This document shows positions 34,467 through 46,735 of a stretch of 64,000 bases of DNA, piece after piece. Under the pieces are notes generated by a model that did not search any database, was not told where the DNA came from, and saw only the letters and a list, made by a program, of their open reading frames with translations. How positions within the stretch are numbered: the first letter of the stretch is position 1; each line of letters begins with the position of its first letter. Origin of the DNA: Buxus sempervirens (taxonomy: Eukaryota > Streptophyta > Magnoliopsida > Buxales > Buxaceae); contig OX387184.1 of assembly GCA_947561395.2 (NCBI GenBank), positions 37,624,766 through 37,688,765 on the forward strand. Reading direction: 5' to 3'. The translations under genes were made by a program, and so were the position numbers.

Positions 34467-36712
34467 GAGAGGGTAGTTTACATACTTTAATGGGGTTCTA
34501 AGGTTCAGTTTTAGCATGATTCTTGTCCCGTCTAAGTGAGGGAGTATGTTCCCTTTGATTCTCCTCTAATGTACCCTTGTAAACCCCCATTATCCCTTCT
34601 TGTGTTTTCCCTTTTTCTCACATTTCATTTCTCTTTCTTTTTTGAGTGCCCCCATGATGAGTATTTTCCTCTCTTAATATGCTTTAAAGTGAATGGAGAA
34701 TGTATGCATGTGGGTAGATAAATCCTCATTACCATGCCCCCCTTTAGCCCCAATATGCTGCTATTTTGTGCATCAACATGTACCCCCTTCACCCTACTTT
34801 TCCCACCATTTCCAGCTCCTTAGTATGCTTTTACTTAGTGCTAATAACATGTCATTTTCTTTACCTATTTAGCTTGCTGTTTTGATGGTATTAGCATGAC
34901 CCCTATCCCCCAAATACCCTGCTGCCCCAGCATGTTCCATCCCCCCTTTTAGGTCGTACATGCAACCCACTAGTACCATGGGGGTAGCTTGCCATCCTTA
35001 CCCCTTTCTAGGTTGTTTCCAACCCTTTTACTATGACCAAATCCCCTCCAAATGGCTGCTGTCCCTGCCAGTTTTCAGCATGTTTCTTTCACTTATGATT
35101 GCATGGTATGCCCTCTTGCTTGCCCTTTGGATTGCATGTGTGAACTCTCCCACCCTAGTAACATGCTAGATCACTTCTCGTCCATGCCACCCTCTCCACT
35201 TTGCATGAATCTGAGCCAAGCCCTTTGCTGCCCCCATATGATGTACATGAGAACATGTACATACGTCTCATAATGTGAGGCATGTTTTAAGCTTTATGGT
35301 TTTTCTGATTGTCATTAAGACTCACCCTTGCTGCTTGGGGAATCCTAGAGACCAAGTAGGGGCATCTTGGCCCCTACTTTATTAGTGAACATGATCCAAA
35401 ATGGAGGGAACAGCCTCATGACCTCTTGCTTATCCCTTGCCTTGCTGAAAAATCACAAAGGAGGCCAAAAGGGAGATGCACCCCAAACCTGAACCAATGT
35501 GAGCCTTCTCGGGGGCCCACATGACTTGTAGAAGCCCCCTAGGAAGCCCACAGAAGCCCCCTAGGAAGCCCACGTGACTTGTAGAAGCCCCCTAGGGTGA
35601 TCCGACAACTCAGGTTGGATCACCCGCAATCTATTTGTAGCCGACCCATATGGTCGGCTACATTAAAAGTTGTGTGTAGCCGACCATGAGGGTCGACTAC
35701 ATGGCAGAAATGCCATTTTTGGTATTTTTCTATTTTGGTTGCATTTCTTTTGACGTTTACAATCAAGCCAAGCAAACCTATAGGGACCCGGAAACCCAAC
35801 TTGGGACATGGACCACCGGTCCAATTCAGTACATTAGTGGGCCTTCCAACGGGGCCACCAAGCCCAAATCAGTGAAATTAACTGATTCAACTGGGCGGGC
35901 CAAACCTAATGCGGCCCACCCGAACCAAATTTGTGGAATGATGTGTTTAAATTGTGTGGTTTGGTTAAGACCTAGGGCCAGGGCTTATCGGGCCCGCCAA
36001 AGCCCATTAACCAAACCAAGTAAGGGTGCAAACTCTAAAATTCAAGGAACTCGGGCTTTCAAGCCCAAATCTAGATTACGGGCCCCAAGCCCAATGTCCA
36101 ACTCACTTTGGGGAATTTAAATAAAGATAATCTAAAACACTTTTGGCAACCATCATGGGGGCCCACTCAGGGGCCCGTAAACCAATTCAGGCCCACCTTT
36201 TGCATGGAAATCGCTTAATCTTCAAATCTGAACCCTAAAGTAAAATCAAAACACTTAACCAAAGCCCAAAGGGCCTCCCATGCTTAGACTGAGGCCCACC
36301 ACGGGACATGTGGGCTTAACTAAGCCCACAAAGGAATCCGTGGGCCTTCCAACGGGGCCCGCCCACTATGACTCAGATCACTTAAATTAAGCAAGATAAA
36401 AGCAATTAAAGGGACCCACACCACTCAGGTGGTCCCACCAGACTTAACCAAACTGCATGCCGGAATAGGAATCGGGTGAGAAATCAGCAAGCTGACTCAA
36501 ATCAGGAGGAACCCACGGGACCCGTCATTTGACGGGGCGGACCAGGGTGTTTACGGACTTCCCCGGATCGTAACTGATAACTTACTTAGAATCTCTAAGC
36601 CGCAGACCAAGCCTTAATAGAAAAACTTAGGCACCCAGGTGTCTGCCTGCACCCCATCAGGCAGTGGCGACTCCAAACAATCCCAAGGCACGCATCATTT
36701 TGCATGCGCCTC
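34467..36712 (+). repeat. 5'-truncated LTR of an Ogre-like element
   Basis: 34467 onward matches the interior of solo LTR E (from about 47281). It continues through GTAGCCGAC palindromes (35630-35700), GGCCCA-rich U5 and the decamer TGGCGACTCC (36665-36674), breaking off a few bases before an LTR terminus where LINE sequence begins. It is fused to the B 3' LTR without a visible target duplication, suggesting deletion or recombination between LTRs. Confidence 0.8.
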
Positions 36713-38730
36713 GTCGTACCACCGAAATCCAGTGTGTACAGAAGGCATGTCTTGGAGTATTTCCGTTGAACCAAACCAAATCTTTCCAACGGACTTGAGG
36801 TTGATTACCTTTGAGGGCCATGTAAGTTTCTTTGATTGAGAAGAGGCCTGAGTTCAATGGTGCCCATATCACTTTGTCACAACAATTCTGGTCCGGCATG
36901 CCAGGGAGGGAACTCCAAACTTCTATAAGCTCATGAGAAAGAGAAGGTGGGGGGTTCCAATGACAACCATCCACAATCTCAGAAACCTTTGCATCCAAGG
37001 GAAGTCCCGCATCGTATGCTATTCTGCTTACATACTTAGAAAATAGAGAGCCGAAAGGGTGCCAATTATCGAACCACAACCAAGTATTTTCGCCATTGCC
37101 TATCCTGTAATCAGTGAACCTGTATGCAATCTCTCTTTGCTTTTAAATTTTTTGCCAGACCCAAGAACAAGAGGTTGGAGTCTTGACTTGCCATATGCTC
37201 TTGGTCTTCAGCAAGTTATCTTTAACCCAAGCCACCCACAGTGACTCATCATTAGAAATAATGCGCCACAGAAATTTAGTTATTGCCACCTTATTCCATA
37301 TACGAATATTAATTAGGCCGAGTCCCCCTTCTTCAATCGGTGAGCAGGCCGTATCCCATTAAATGGGAACAACTTTCTTCTTTAGTTCAGTTCCTGACCA
37401 AAGGAAACAAGAACAAAGCCGCTCAATCTTGCAGAGAATTTTGCCAGGGAGAATAAAAGTAGCAATCCAGAAGAGAGCTGTAGAGAATAGTACCAACTTA
37501 ATCAGTTGGAGCTTGCCTGCATACGACAGAAATCTTTCTTTCCAAGAGCTGATACACTGAAGAATATTGTTGAGAAGGGGTTCACAGCCGATGGGCTTGA
37601 GTCTAGAGGAGATCAAGGGAACCCCTAGATATCTTAATGGAAGGGTACCTACCTCAATCTGGTGGAGGGCAAACAAGAATATTAAGTACTTGGATCGATT
37701 AATAAAGAGGCCAGACAAGAAGCTGAATTTCTGGAGACTTTGAAACACCACCTGAAGAGACAATGGTTCACATTTGGAGAAGATCATCAGGTCATCAGCG
37801 AAGCTAAGAGATTTGATGTCTGATTTCTTGCATCTCGGGTGATGGACGAAGCCTTGGCTTGCATTGTTGTTCAAGATTCCACTGAATAGCTCCATAACCA
37901 TAACAAACATATAGGGGGAGATTGGGTCGCCCTGCCTAAGGCCACAAGTTGCACTAAAGAAGCCAACCTGGCAGCCATTCATGACAAGAGAAAGGGAGGG
38001 AGTAGAGACACAAGCCATGAGCCAAGCAGAGAACCTGTCAGGGAAGTTAAAGGCCTTGAATAGGTGAGGCAGCAGCTCCCATCTGACTGAGTCGAATGCC
38101 TTCTTAATGTCTACTTTGATAGCACACCTTGGTTTGCCTTGGTGCAAGTGGTAGTTATGCATAATACCTTGGGTAACAAGAACATTGTCCACCAACTGTC
38201 TTCCTAGAATGAATGCATTTTGAGAAGGTCCAACCAGCTTACTTATAATTGATCTCATTCTCTTTGCAATAATCTTTGAGATGCATTTGTACACAGTGGT
38301 AACACAAGAAATTGGACGATAATCCTGAACTGTGCTTGGGCTAGAAGACTTGGGGATGAGAGTCAACAACGTGGTGTTCAGTTGCTTGAGTAAAAAACCA
38401 AAATCGAAGAAACTTTTGATGGCTTCTATCGTGTCATGACCCACGATACTCCATGCTGATTTGAAGAACTTTGGGTTAAAGCCGTCCGGCCCTGGAGCCT
38501 TGTTGTCTTTAAGACTAAAAAGGGTGTCCTTAATCTCTTGAGGGGTTACATCCTTTATAAGATCTGCTGCCTCCCCATTAGAGAGCCTCCTTGCGATACA
38601 TTCTTGAATTTCGATGGCATTAAGATTTAACTTATCTTGGTTGCTGCCCAATAGAACCTTGTAGTAGATTTCAAATTTATCTTTAAGCTCTTCCCAGTGA
38701 GTAACTTTAGACTCGTCATCGTACCAATTT
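36713..38730 (-). pseudogene. LINE fragment 2: RT and zinc-binding end of an L1-type ORF2
   Basis: The main open part (38753-37359) has the non-LTR RT motifs KAPGPDGFN, IKVDIKKAFDSVRWE, GLRQGDPISPYMF and FADDLMIF, ending at FLWSG. After frame changes, 37079-36657 has the RT-associated zinc-binding domain (WKDLVWFNGNTPRHAF). It lacks endonuclease and the 3' end with poly(A). It is joined to LINE fragment 1 at about 38730 in the same orientation, and to an LTR at 36712. Confidence 0.88.
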
Positions 38731-41700
38731 GCAAATCCGAGGTAACATGCCAATCATCATACCAAAGTAAAGTTTTTGCTCCATTTCGGATCATGTGCTT
38801 AACAAATGGTCTTGCTTCATCTCTACTACTCAGTATTTTCCTCCAAGACCACGAAAAAGTGGATGGAATGTTAAGTGACCAGAAGTTCCTCCCTTTGAGT
38901 AGCCACTTATGAACCCATGCAATCCATATACTTTCCTCCCTGGTGACTATCCACCAAATGTGTTTTAAAATAGCTGCTTTGTTCCACAAACTCATGTTGA
39001 AGAGACCAAGTCCTCCTTCATCTTTTGGGGAGCAAACCGACTCCCAGCAAACCGGTATCATTTTCCTCCTGTTCCTCACTCCTGCCCAAAGAAAGCTCCT
39101 GCAGATTTTATCTATCTCATTTAGAACTCCTTTTGGTAGCATAAAATTTGATAACCAAAATGAACAAAGGGATTGGAGGACAGATTTCACTAATATAACC
39201 CTTGCTGCATACGGCATGTTAATGCATTTCCACGAGAACATTCTAGCCCGAATTCTGGAAATAAGAGGTTCGCAATCCTTTGCCAATAATCTAGTTGATG
39301 TGAGAGGCAAGCCAAGATACTTTACTGGAAGCTTTACCAACTGCAGCCCAGTGCTTTCGAGGATGTCCTTCTTTACCTCCTCTTCAACTCCACAAAAGTA
39401 TATGTAGCTCTTGAGTTTTTTTACATGCAGCCCCGCCACTTGTTTAAGTTTTTCCAACCCTTGGAACATGCAATGAATAGATTCTCTATTCCCATGAAAG
39501 AAAAGGAATAGATCATCAGCAAAGCACAACATCTTTATGTCTTGTTCCTGGCATTTATGATGGTGCTTGAAGTTATCTCATGTTGACTCCTCCAACTGAT
39601 TGTGAAACATTTCCATTATTAACACAAATATGTATGGTGACAAGGGGTCCCCTTGTCTTAGTCCATTTGTACCTTGGAAGAACCCCGTAAGGCTGCCATT
39701 CAACAATATTGAGAAAAGAGGGGGTAGAAATACACTCCATTATCCATACCACAAATCTTGGAGGGAACTTCAGCTCATTGAGAATCATCCTTATTCAATT
39801 CCAATTTACCGAGTCATAGGCATTGCAAAGATCAACCTTTATGGCACACTTCGGGTGACTACCATGCAAGTGATAGTTGTGCGTCAGCTCATGAGTTAGT
39901 AATATGTTGTATGAAATGTTTCTCCTAGGTATAAATGCTGATTGGTAACCTCCCACCAAGGTGGATATTACCTTTTTGATTCTATTCGCAAGAATCTTTG
40001 AAATGCACTTGTAGATGATATTAACAAAAGATATGGTTTGATAATCACTTACCTTTTATGGGTTGCAGCACTTAGGCACAAGAGTTAAAGATGTTGCATT
40101 GACTTGCTTCAGTAGTTTGCCTTCATGGAAAAAGCTTCTGATTGCTTGACATAGGTCATTCCCCACTATATCCCACGTCTTCTTAAAAAATTTTGCTGTG
40201 AACCCATCTAGTCCAAGAGCCTTATCATCTTTTAAAGAAAACATGGTGGTCCTTATCTCCTCCATGGTAACCTCTTCTTGGATCGAGCATATTTGTTCGT
40301 CATTAAGTTTCCTGGCAAATCTGGGCATATGTAGAGCTGATCTAGATCTGGAATGACCCAAAAGGTTCTGAAAGTTGTCAACAAACATGAGTTCTTACCT
40401 TGGGAGGAGATATACCAACGCATAGTGAGGGATGTTTTCTACAAAATTGCACAAGAAAACATTTAAGTTAAGGACACACCAATTAATAGGGAATTCATGC
40501 ATAGATGGGATTTTCATGTGAGATGGATCATGTAGTTTGAAATAGGGGTGTACTCATGGTGGGGTGTTTTAACTTTGGTTCGATTTTGGGGTAGTTTACT
40601 TTTGTAAATTCACACGGCTAGTGTGATAAGTTATGGGAAATATATTGCCCATGGTCTAAGCAATGTACATAGTTCTCACATATATATAAAATACATACTC
40701 TCTTACTTTCCAAAAAAAAAAAAAACAAACAGCTCCTTAATTCTGGTGGGATTCGCCACTTTCTTTCCTTCATTATCATAAATATTCAGGATATTATTGA
40801 AGGACCTTCTAGCTACCAGATTTTTGTGGAAAAATTTTGTATTGCTGTCTCCTTTCATCCACAATAATCTAGACTTTTGCCGGATTTGAGCTTCTTCATC
40901 TACCATTTCTTGAAAGGGCTTGATTCTTAGGATTCTTTCTGATTTATGCAGTTGTTCATCCATCAGCCTAAGCTGCAAATCATGTTGACATTGATCGAGT
41001 TCAGATTTAGTGGATTGTACCTTGAGAGAAAGTTGGGAAAAATTCTTTTCCTTGCTCCAAGCTTTTAGTCTGTACTTCACTTCCCGGAGTCTTTTTACCA
41101 CTCTAGACATTGGTGTACCCTTCACTTGTATTTGCCACGCTTCTTCCACAATATGCATGAATTCCTCGTGGTTAGTCCAGAAGTTGAAGAACCTGAATGG
41201 CTTATTTGCTTGCCTCACAGTTGGGAACAATGATAGAACTACTTGAGAGTGGTCAGAGATACCTGGATTGAGGAACTCAGCTTCTGAGTTTTGAAATTCA
41301 GATATCCACCCAATGTTCACCAATTTACGATCCAACTTGCATGCAATTCTTCTCATCCCTTCACTTTGGTTTGACCATGAATACATGCATCCCTTGAATT
41401 TCAAGTCTAGCAAACCACACTGGTTTATGAAGTTGTTAAATTCCTAGGTTGGTTTGGGCTTAATACATTTACCTCCTTTCTTCTCTTCCTCTTTGCGAAC
41501 ACAGTTGAAAGAGACCATTAGCAGCCACGACAAATCAGTGCACAGGGATCTTAAGTTGTGCCACAAGATTGATCTACTTGTACAGTCATTGGAAGCATAT
41601 ACAAATGTCATAAAGCATGGTACTGAATTATCTGCAAACTCAACACCACAGTGAATATATTGATTAGATTCTGTTATTTTTGTTACTTTAAGTACCATTG

Positions 41701-41926
41701 GGTCGAAGACTATCCATAATCGCCCCTTAAGAGCCTGCCCATAATTTGAGATGAAATGCCAATGAGGATAGATTACACTTTTCACTACCTGGGAATTTAC
41801 TTCCCTTAATTTTGTTTCAAAAAGACACAATAGAGACAGCTTGTAATTTGCTATCAATCTCCTAACTTCTAGTTGTTTAGCGGGGTAGTTCAAACCCCTT
41901 ATATTCCATGCAGCACAAGTGATCAT
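38731..41926 (-). pseudogene. LINE fragment 1 ORF2: endonuclease and reverse transcriptase
   Basis: It starts at ATG 41926, overlapping the ORF1 stop as ATGA. Endonuclease: AAWNIRGLN, FETKL, a degraded GDFN motif (here VSFN, catalytic Asp lost) and GISDHSQ, with one stop at 41444. After a 337-bp insertion (40387-40723) come RT parts: LKDDKALGLDGF and LTLVPKC (40388-40056), a frame-broken centre, then MLCFADDLFLF (39532) through PVKYLGLPL, FLWAG and LLWYDDWH near 38740. The 3' end is missing. It is an autonomous L1-type element in origin, now inactive. Confidence 0.88.
40387..40723 (+). mobile_element. 337-bp poly(A)-ended insertion in LINE 1
   Basis: AACAAAC flanks both sides (40380-40386 and 40724-40730). 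The LINE reading frame (KEL then FVDNF) is restored when the segment is ignored. It ends in an A run of about 12, so it is a plus-strand retroposed sequence, either a SINE-like element or an mRNA 3' end. A box-B-like GGTTCGATTTTGG lies at about 40575 but too far from the 5' end for a typical SINE. Confidence 0.75.
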
Positions 41927-42192
41927 TTTGATGGGGTTGAGATGGCTTTAGCGTTTGTAAGGTGAACTCCATCATTTCCGAATGCATTTATGGCTTGTTT
42001 CATAGCCACTTCATCAACAAGTAACCTTTTCTTCTTCTTGTGCTTCTTTTTGCTCGAGTTCTCCCTTGAATTATCATTACTAACGTCATGGACTTGAGAT
42101 TGGTCAAGTTCGGATAGAACATGGAATCTGCTTGGAGATATCTCTCTACCCATATCGATTGAAGTAGGAGCTACTAGCTCAGACCCAACCAC

Positions 42193-42325
42193 CTTCGTGA
42201 CCTGAACTTCTTGCTAAGACCCGATCTCCTCCCTCACCTGAACGGCTTGCTTAGACTCGACCTCCTTCCTGACCTGATCTTCTTGCTTAGACCCGACCTC
42301 CTTCCTAACTTGAGTATCATGCTTA
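42193..42325. repeat. About 39-bp tandem repeat in LINE ORF1
   Basis: Roughly three and a half units of a sequence with GACC.GA.CTCCTTCCTGACCTG and TTGCTTAGACC. The unit is a multiple of three, so it encodes a peptide repeat in ORF1. Confidence 0.8.
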
Positions 42326-42335
42326 GTCCCAACCA

Positions 42336-42650
42336 AGGTTCTACGTTTCGGTGCCGGTGGGCGTGCCGCCCATCGGCCAAAACGAAATTTCGTTTTGGCA
42401 AATTAAAAAGGCAAAAATCGGGTTTTTTTTCGTGCCGGTGGCAATTTCGTTGGCATGCCGCTCCGTTTCATGTATAAAAACTGATTTTTTTCTGTTTCGT
42501 CCGTGCCAGTCCGTGTCGCTCGGCACGCCGCTCGTGCCGGTGACAAATCGTCGAAATTTCGGTGATTTGCTGGCGATGCACCCAGAACGATTTCCCCCGG
42601 CAAAATGCATTGCCGGGGGTCCCTGTACCGAAATTTCGGCGGCACGCCGT
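42336..42650. mobile_element. 315-bp GC-rich palindromic insertion with 10-bp target duplication
   Basis: GTCCCAACCA flanks both sides (42326-42335 and 42651-42660). The insert contains inverted copies of GGCGTGCCGCC (42360-42370 and 42638-42648), AACGAAATTTCGTT, CGAAATTTCG and CCCCCGGCAA/TTGCCGGGGG stems. It has no coding capacity and no poly(A). It looks like a small non-autonomous DNA transposon, perhaps Mutator-like given a 9-10 bp duplication, but clean terminal inverted repeats are not seen. Confidence 0.75.
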
Positions 42651-43516
42651 GTCCCAACCACGGCTTGACTCACATCTGAGATGACTTTACTGCTTTCACC
42701 TTGTAAAGGAGTTCTATCTTCCCTCACTTGGACTTCATCAATAACTTCTTTGCCTTTAGCTGTAATAGTTCTCCAACTTTCATTTGGCCCCACTTGTGGT
42801 TAGCGTTGGGCTTTTGAGAGCTCCGGGCTTATCTCCTGAAATGTTTCGGTAGCTGGCTCCACCTGAGTATCCATCGGAATTAAGTTACCTGTGGGTTTCC
42901 ATTGCTTCCTTGGAGCATTTGTCTTACATTGGTTTTCATTGTGTCCAAATACTTGGCATTACTTGCAGCTTGCTGGTTTCCAGTCAAACTCCACATCAAT
43001 TTGAAGTGTGGCACTCGCCTGATTCCCATCCAAACTAAGAAGAATACATTTCGGGCATGGCTGTTCACAGCCACTTCAACACACACTCTAGCGTAGGTTA
43101 ATCTGGATTTCTTCTCTGTCGGTTCATCCAGGAAGAGGGGTCTTCCCACTCCACTAGCTAGGAAGCTCAATCCATCTTGAGTCCAATATTCCATTGGGAT
43201 GTTGAACATCTTTATCCAAATGGGGATTTTACTCAGTTGGAATTTGACGAATTGCATATTTGGCTCCCAATCCTGGAGTACTAGGAGTCTACCAGCTAGA
43301 TGCCAGGGTGCCTCTTGCAGGATTTTGTTCCTCATACATTCATTCTCAAACTTGAAAATGAAGAAACCACTTCCTACTGAAGATATACTGACCTTACCAT
43401 GCTTTCCTCACATTCTGTCTATTAGGGACTTCACTACAGCATAAGGCAATCTTTTGTCAAGCACGTATCCCACAAGACACCCTTCCCAATGTTTTATCCC
43501 ATCCTCTGCCACTGCA

Positions 43517-43538
43517 GGGGGGGGGGGGGGGGGGGGGG
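43517..43538. repeat. G22 homopolymer
   Basis: Twenty-two consecutive G on the plus strand, read as poly-Pro in LINE ORF1 on the minus strand. Confidence 0.97.
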
Positions 43539-43981
43539 AGACACACTACAACATTACCATCTATAACTTCAGGGCTATGATATTGGAGTTTAATTTTCCT
43601 GAGATGAGACTGGTCGAACAAGCTTGACTAGGCTTTAGCCGAGGTCTCCAAAGTATGACCCGATTGGTTCCCACTACAGACAGGTTTGCCAAGAGTGGAA
43701 TGGACATTATTAGCTTTGGGAGAAAGCAGCGCTGATTGTTCTTCAAATACGCAAGAGTCAACCTCAGTCGCCCTGCTACACCCGACAACAATAGCCCTGG
43801 CAGATGGGCGCTGCAAAATTTTACTGGCAATGGGCAGGAATTCAGATTCAAAATAGTCAAAACCATTTTGGTAGGTCCCTGGTTTAGCAATGTCGTATTG
43901 CTCCATACCGAAAAAACCACTCTTGGTGGCTATGGTGATGTCGGTGTTCAGTAGAGCTCGATAGTTGCTCCCGGTAAACAA

Positions 43982-44749
43982 GAGTGGATCTGAAGAAGGC
44001 ATATGATACAGTTGCATGGGAATGTATCAGGATGACATTAGAAGGTATGAACTTCCCCCCAAAGTTTATTTCTTGGATAATTGAGTGTGTCTCCACCCCA
44101 TCCCTCTCTCTTATGATAAATGGTTGCTTGGTTGGTCTACTTAAGAACTGTAAAGGGATACGGCAGGGGGACCCTATATCTCCATATCTTTTTGTCCTGG
44201 TCATGGAGCTATTCCATATCATGTTGGAGGGTACGGCTGCGGAATTTAAGAACCACCACAGGTGTCTTGACCCAAATGTGAAGATGTTGTGCTTTGCGGA
44301 TGACCTATTCCTATTCTCACATGGGGACATCTCCTCCGTGAAATGCCTATGGGATGTATTAAATAAATTTGATGATGTGACCGGTCTCAAGGTGAACAAG
44401 GAAAAAAGCTCCATATTTTTGAGTGGTATGGATGAAGGTACAGCAACTGACGTAGCTAGAATTGTGGAGTTCCCCATCTCTGATCTTCCTGTTAAATACC
44501 TTGGGCTCCCTCTAATATTGACGAAGATCACCTCTAGAGATTGCCAACTGCTTATTGATAAGATAAAAGCGAGAGCACAATCATGGAAGGGGAGATTCTT
44601 ATCATATGCAAGCAGGGTACTACTGGTTAAAGCTGTTTTATTCTCTATTAAGGTGCAGTGGTTATCAACATTTATACTCCCAAAAAAAGTCATCCTGGAG
44701 TTGGAGAGCATTTGTAGAAGTTTCTTGTGATCGGGACTAGATTTGAAGG
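43982..44749 (+). pseudogene. LINE fragment 3: RT part on the plus strand
   Basis: It starts inside RT (VDLKKAYDTVAWE) and runs through GIRQGDPISPYLF, MLCFADDLFLFSH, PVKYLGLPL and CRSFL. There TGG has become TGA (44728), then SGLDLK continues to the junction with the element D LTR at 44750. It is head to head with LINE fragment 1. Because fragment 1 has its own copy of this RT region, a single twin-primed copy is unlikely. Confidence 0.88.
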
Positions 44750-45826
44750 TGTGCGCGCGTCTTGAAACGCCGCACCACAGGGCGCACGGATTTGCTTGCC
44801 TCCGGATGGGAAAAATGAGAAGGTCGGAGTCGCCACCGCCTGATGGGGTGTAGGCGAACGCCGGGGTACCTATGTTTGTCTATTGGGCTGGTCTGCAGCT
44901 TGAGATTCTAAGTAAGGTCTTGGTTGCGGTCCGGGGAAGTCCGTAGACACCCCAGTTCGCCCCATTGGTTAATGGGTCCCATAGGTTTCCTGGTTTGAGT
45001 TAACTCGATTTTCACTCACCCGATTCCTAATCCAGCATGCAATTCGGTTAAGTCTGGTGGGACCGCTTGAATGGTGTGGGTCCCTTTAAGTGATTTTATC
45101 TTGCTTAATTAATGTGAACTGGGTTTGACTGGGTGGGTCCCGTTGGAAGGCCCACGGATTCCTTGGTGGGCTTGGTCAAGCCCACATGTCCCCTGGTGGG
45201 CCTCCGTCTAAACCTGGGAGGCCCTTTGGGCTTTGGTTAGTTTCACTTGTTTATTTAGGGTTCAGATTTGAAGATTTAATTTAAGTTTTATTTCTGGTGG
45301 GCCGGATGGGTTCGTGGGCCCGTTGGGTGGGCCACACAAGGGTTGCCAAGTGTTTTAGCTTATCTTTGATTCTAGTTCTCAAAAGTGGGCTGAACATTGG
45401 GCTTGGGGCCCATAGTCCAGACTTGGGCTTTGAAAGCTCAAGATTCTTGAAGTTAGGGTTTGAACCCTTCCTTGTTCGGTTATGCGCTTGGCGGGCCCAA
45501 TAGGCCCTTGCCCGTGGTCTCGGCCAAACCATCTCCTACATAGCCCTCATGCTACAAATCGGTTTCTTTGGGTGGGCCGCATTGGGTTTGGCCCGCCCGG
45601 TTTGGTAAATTTGCTTAAATTGTATGCTTATACTCCATGGCGTTTCTCAAGCTTGGTGGGCTCCGTTGGAAGGCCCACAAGGGTATCCGGCTGGACCGAT
45701 AGTCCAAGTCACCCGGAAACCCTATTGGCATGTTAAGTTTAATCAATAACATCGTTGGAGTGGAGCTAATTCAAGAAAAATCACAAAAATGGCATTTACT
45801 GCCATGTAGCCGACCTTACTGGTCGG
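44750..45826 (-). repeat. Element D 3' LTR, distal part (U5 side)
   Basis: On the minus strand this ends GACGCGCGCACA. It contains the decamer TGGCGACTCC (44835-44826) and GGCCCA-rich U5. It breaks at GTCGG (45822-45826) inside a GTAGCCGAC palindrome where solo LTR E starts. Confidence 0.88.
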
Positions 45827-46384
45827 TGTAAGCACCCAAATTTTGATCAAACCAGAATATGCTAAAATGAAAACCCTAGCTGAAAAGTCAAACCCTAAGG
45901 GGGAAAAAGTTGACTTTTTGATTGGGTTCAAATCTGTCACCATACTTCTTCCCTATGATTAGGAGATTCTGATACAATTCTAACGCAACCAAGTTTGCTC
46001 AGATCCAGGTCCGGATAGAGAAGATATGAGTTGGTCAAACTTGTGGGGAGCATAAATTGACTTTCTTCTAAACCCCAGAACAGCTACCCAAACTTGACCC
46101 AGTGGACAGATCATCTTGACACGATTCCAACGCAACTGAGTTTGCTCAAATCGGAGTCCCAAATAATAAGTTATGAGCAAAACAAGAAACCCTAAAAACT
46201 ACCCACATGGCAAAAACAGCAGAAAAAGGTGTCTGGGGGCAAATCCATAAATAATTAGGACATTCAAAAATATTTGATGGCATATCTGTAATTATCTGGG
46301 GACGAATATGTGAATATCAAGTTGATGTGAAAATAGCTCAGGGACTAATCTACAATTACCAAGAAAAGCACCCTCACATGCTTA

Positions 46385-46735
46385 ATTCCCTACCACATCT
46401 TTCTCTCCCTCTCTCTCCTCCATAACTCATCCCCCACATGCTTAATTCCCTACCACATCTTTTTCCCTCTCTCTCTCTCTCTCCTTCATAAATTCATGTT
46501 CCCCATGTGCATCCCCATGCATCATGCATACAAACACCTCTCTCTCTCTCTCTTTCTCATGGTTAATGTCCTCGATCTATGCATGCATCCCCCCATGCCT
46601 CATGCATACATCCCCCTCTCTCTCCCTCTCTCTCTCTCTCATGATTAATGTCCCCTATGCATGCATCCCCCCATGAACATCTCATCATCATGCATATCTC
46701 TCTCTCTCTCTCTCGCTCTCCCCCATGCATGCATG
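46385..46735. repeat. CT microsatellite and CATGCATGC-rich tract in LTR E
   Basis: Several CT runs of 10-24 bases alternate with CATGCATGCAT words and a near-exact repeat of CACATGCTTAATTCCCTACC. It lies in the probable R region. Confidence 0.9.

Larger units (their letters stand above)
41923..43983 (-). pseudogene. LINE fragment 1 ORF1: DUF4283 and CCHC knuckle protein
   Basis: The RNA-binding partner protein of plant L1 LINEs. The N-terminal part (44017-43628 and on) leads through a poly-Pro tract encoded by the G22 run into DUF4283 (WEGCLVGYVLD, GSGFFIFKFENE, EAPWHLAGRLLVL, IPIWIKMFNIPMEYW, GRPLFLDE). Next is FDWKPASCK and, after an in-frame TAA inside the knuckle, CQVFGHNENQCK (about 42990-42930). 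The tail has a short tandem repeat and the 315-bp insertion. It ends KST..PSK with TGA overlapping the ORF2 ATG. Confidence 0.85.

Noticed and set aside
40560-40590. SINE with Pol III box B (GGTTCGATTTTGG)
   Set aside because: The box lies nearly 190 bp into the insert and no box A at normal spacing was found; kept only as a retroposed sequence.
38731-44749. Head-to-head LINE fragments as one twin-primed insertion
   Set aside because: Fragment 1 already contains the RT region that fragment 3 carries, so the two cannot be complementary pieces of one copy.
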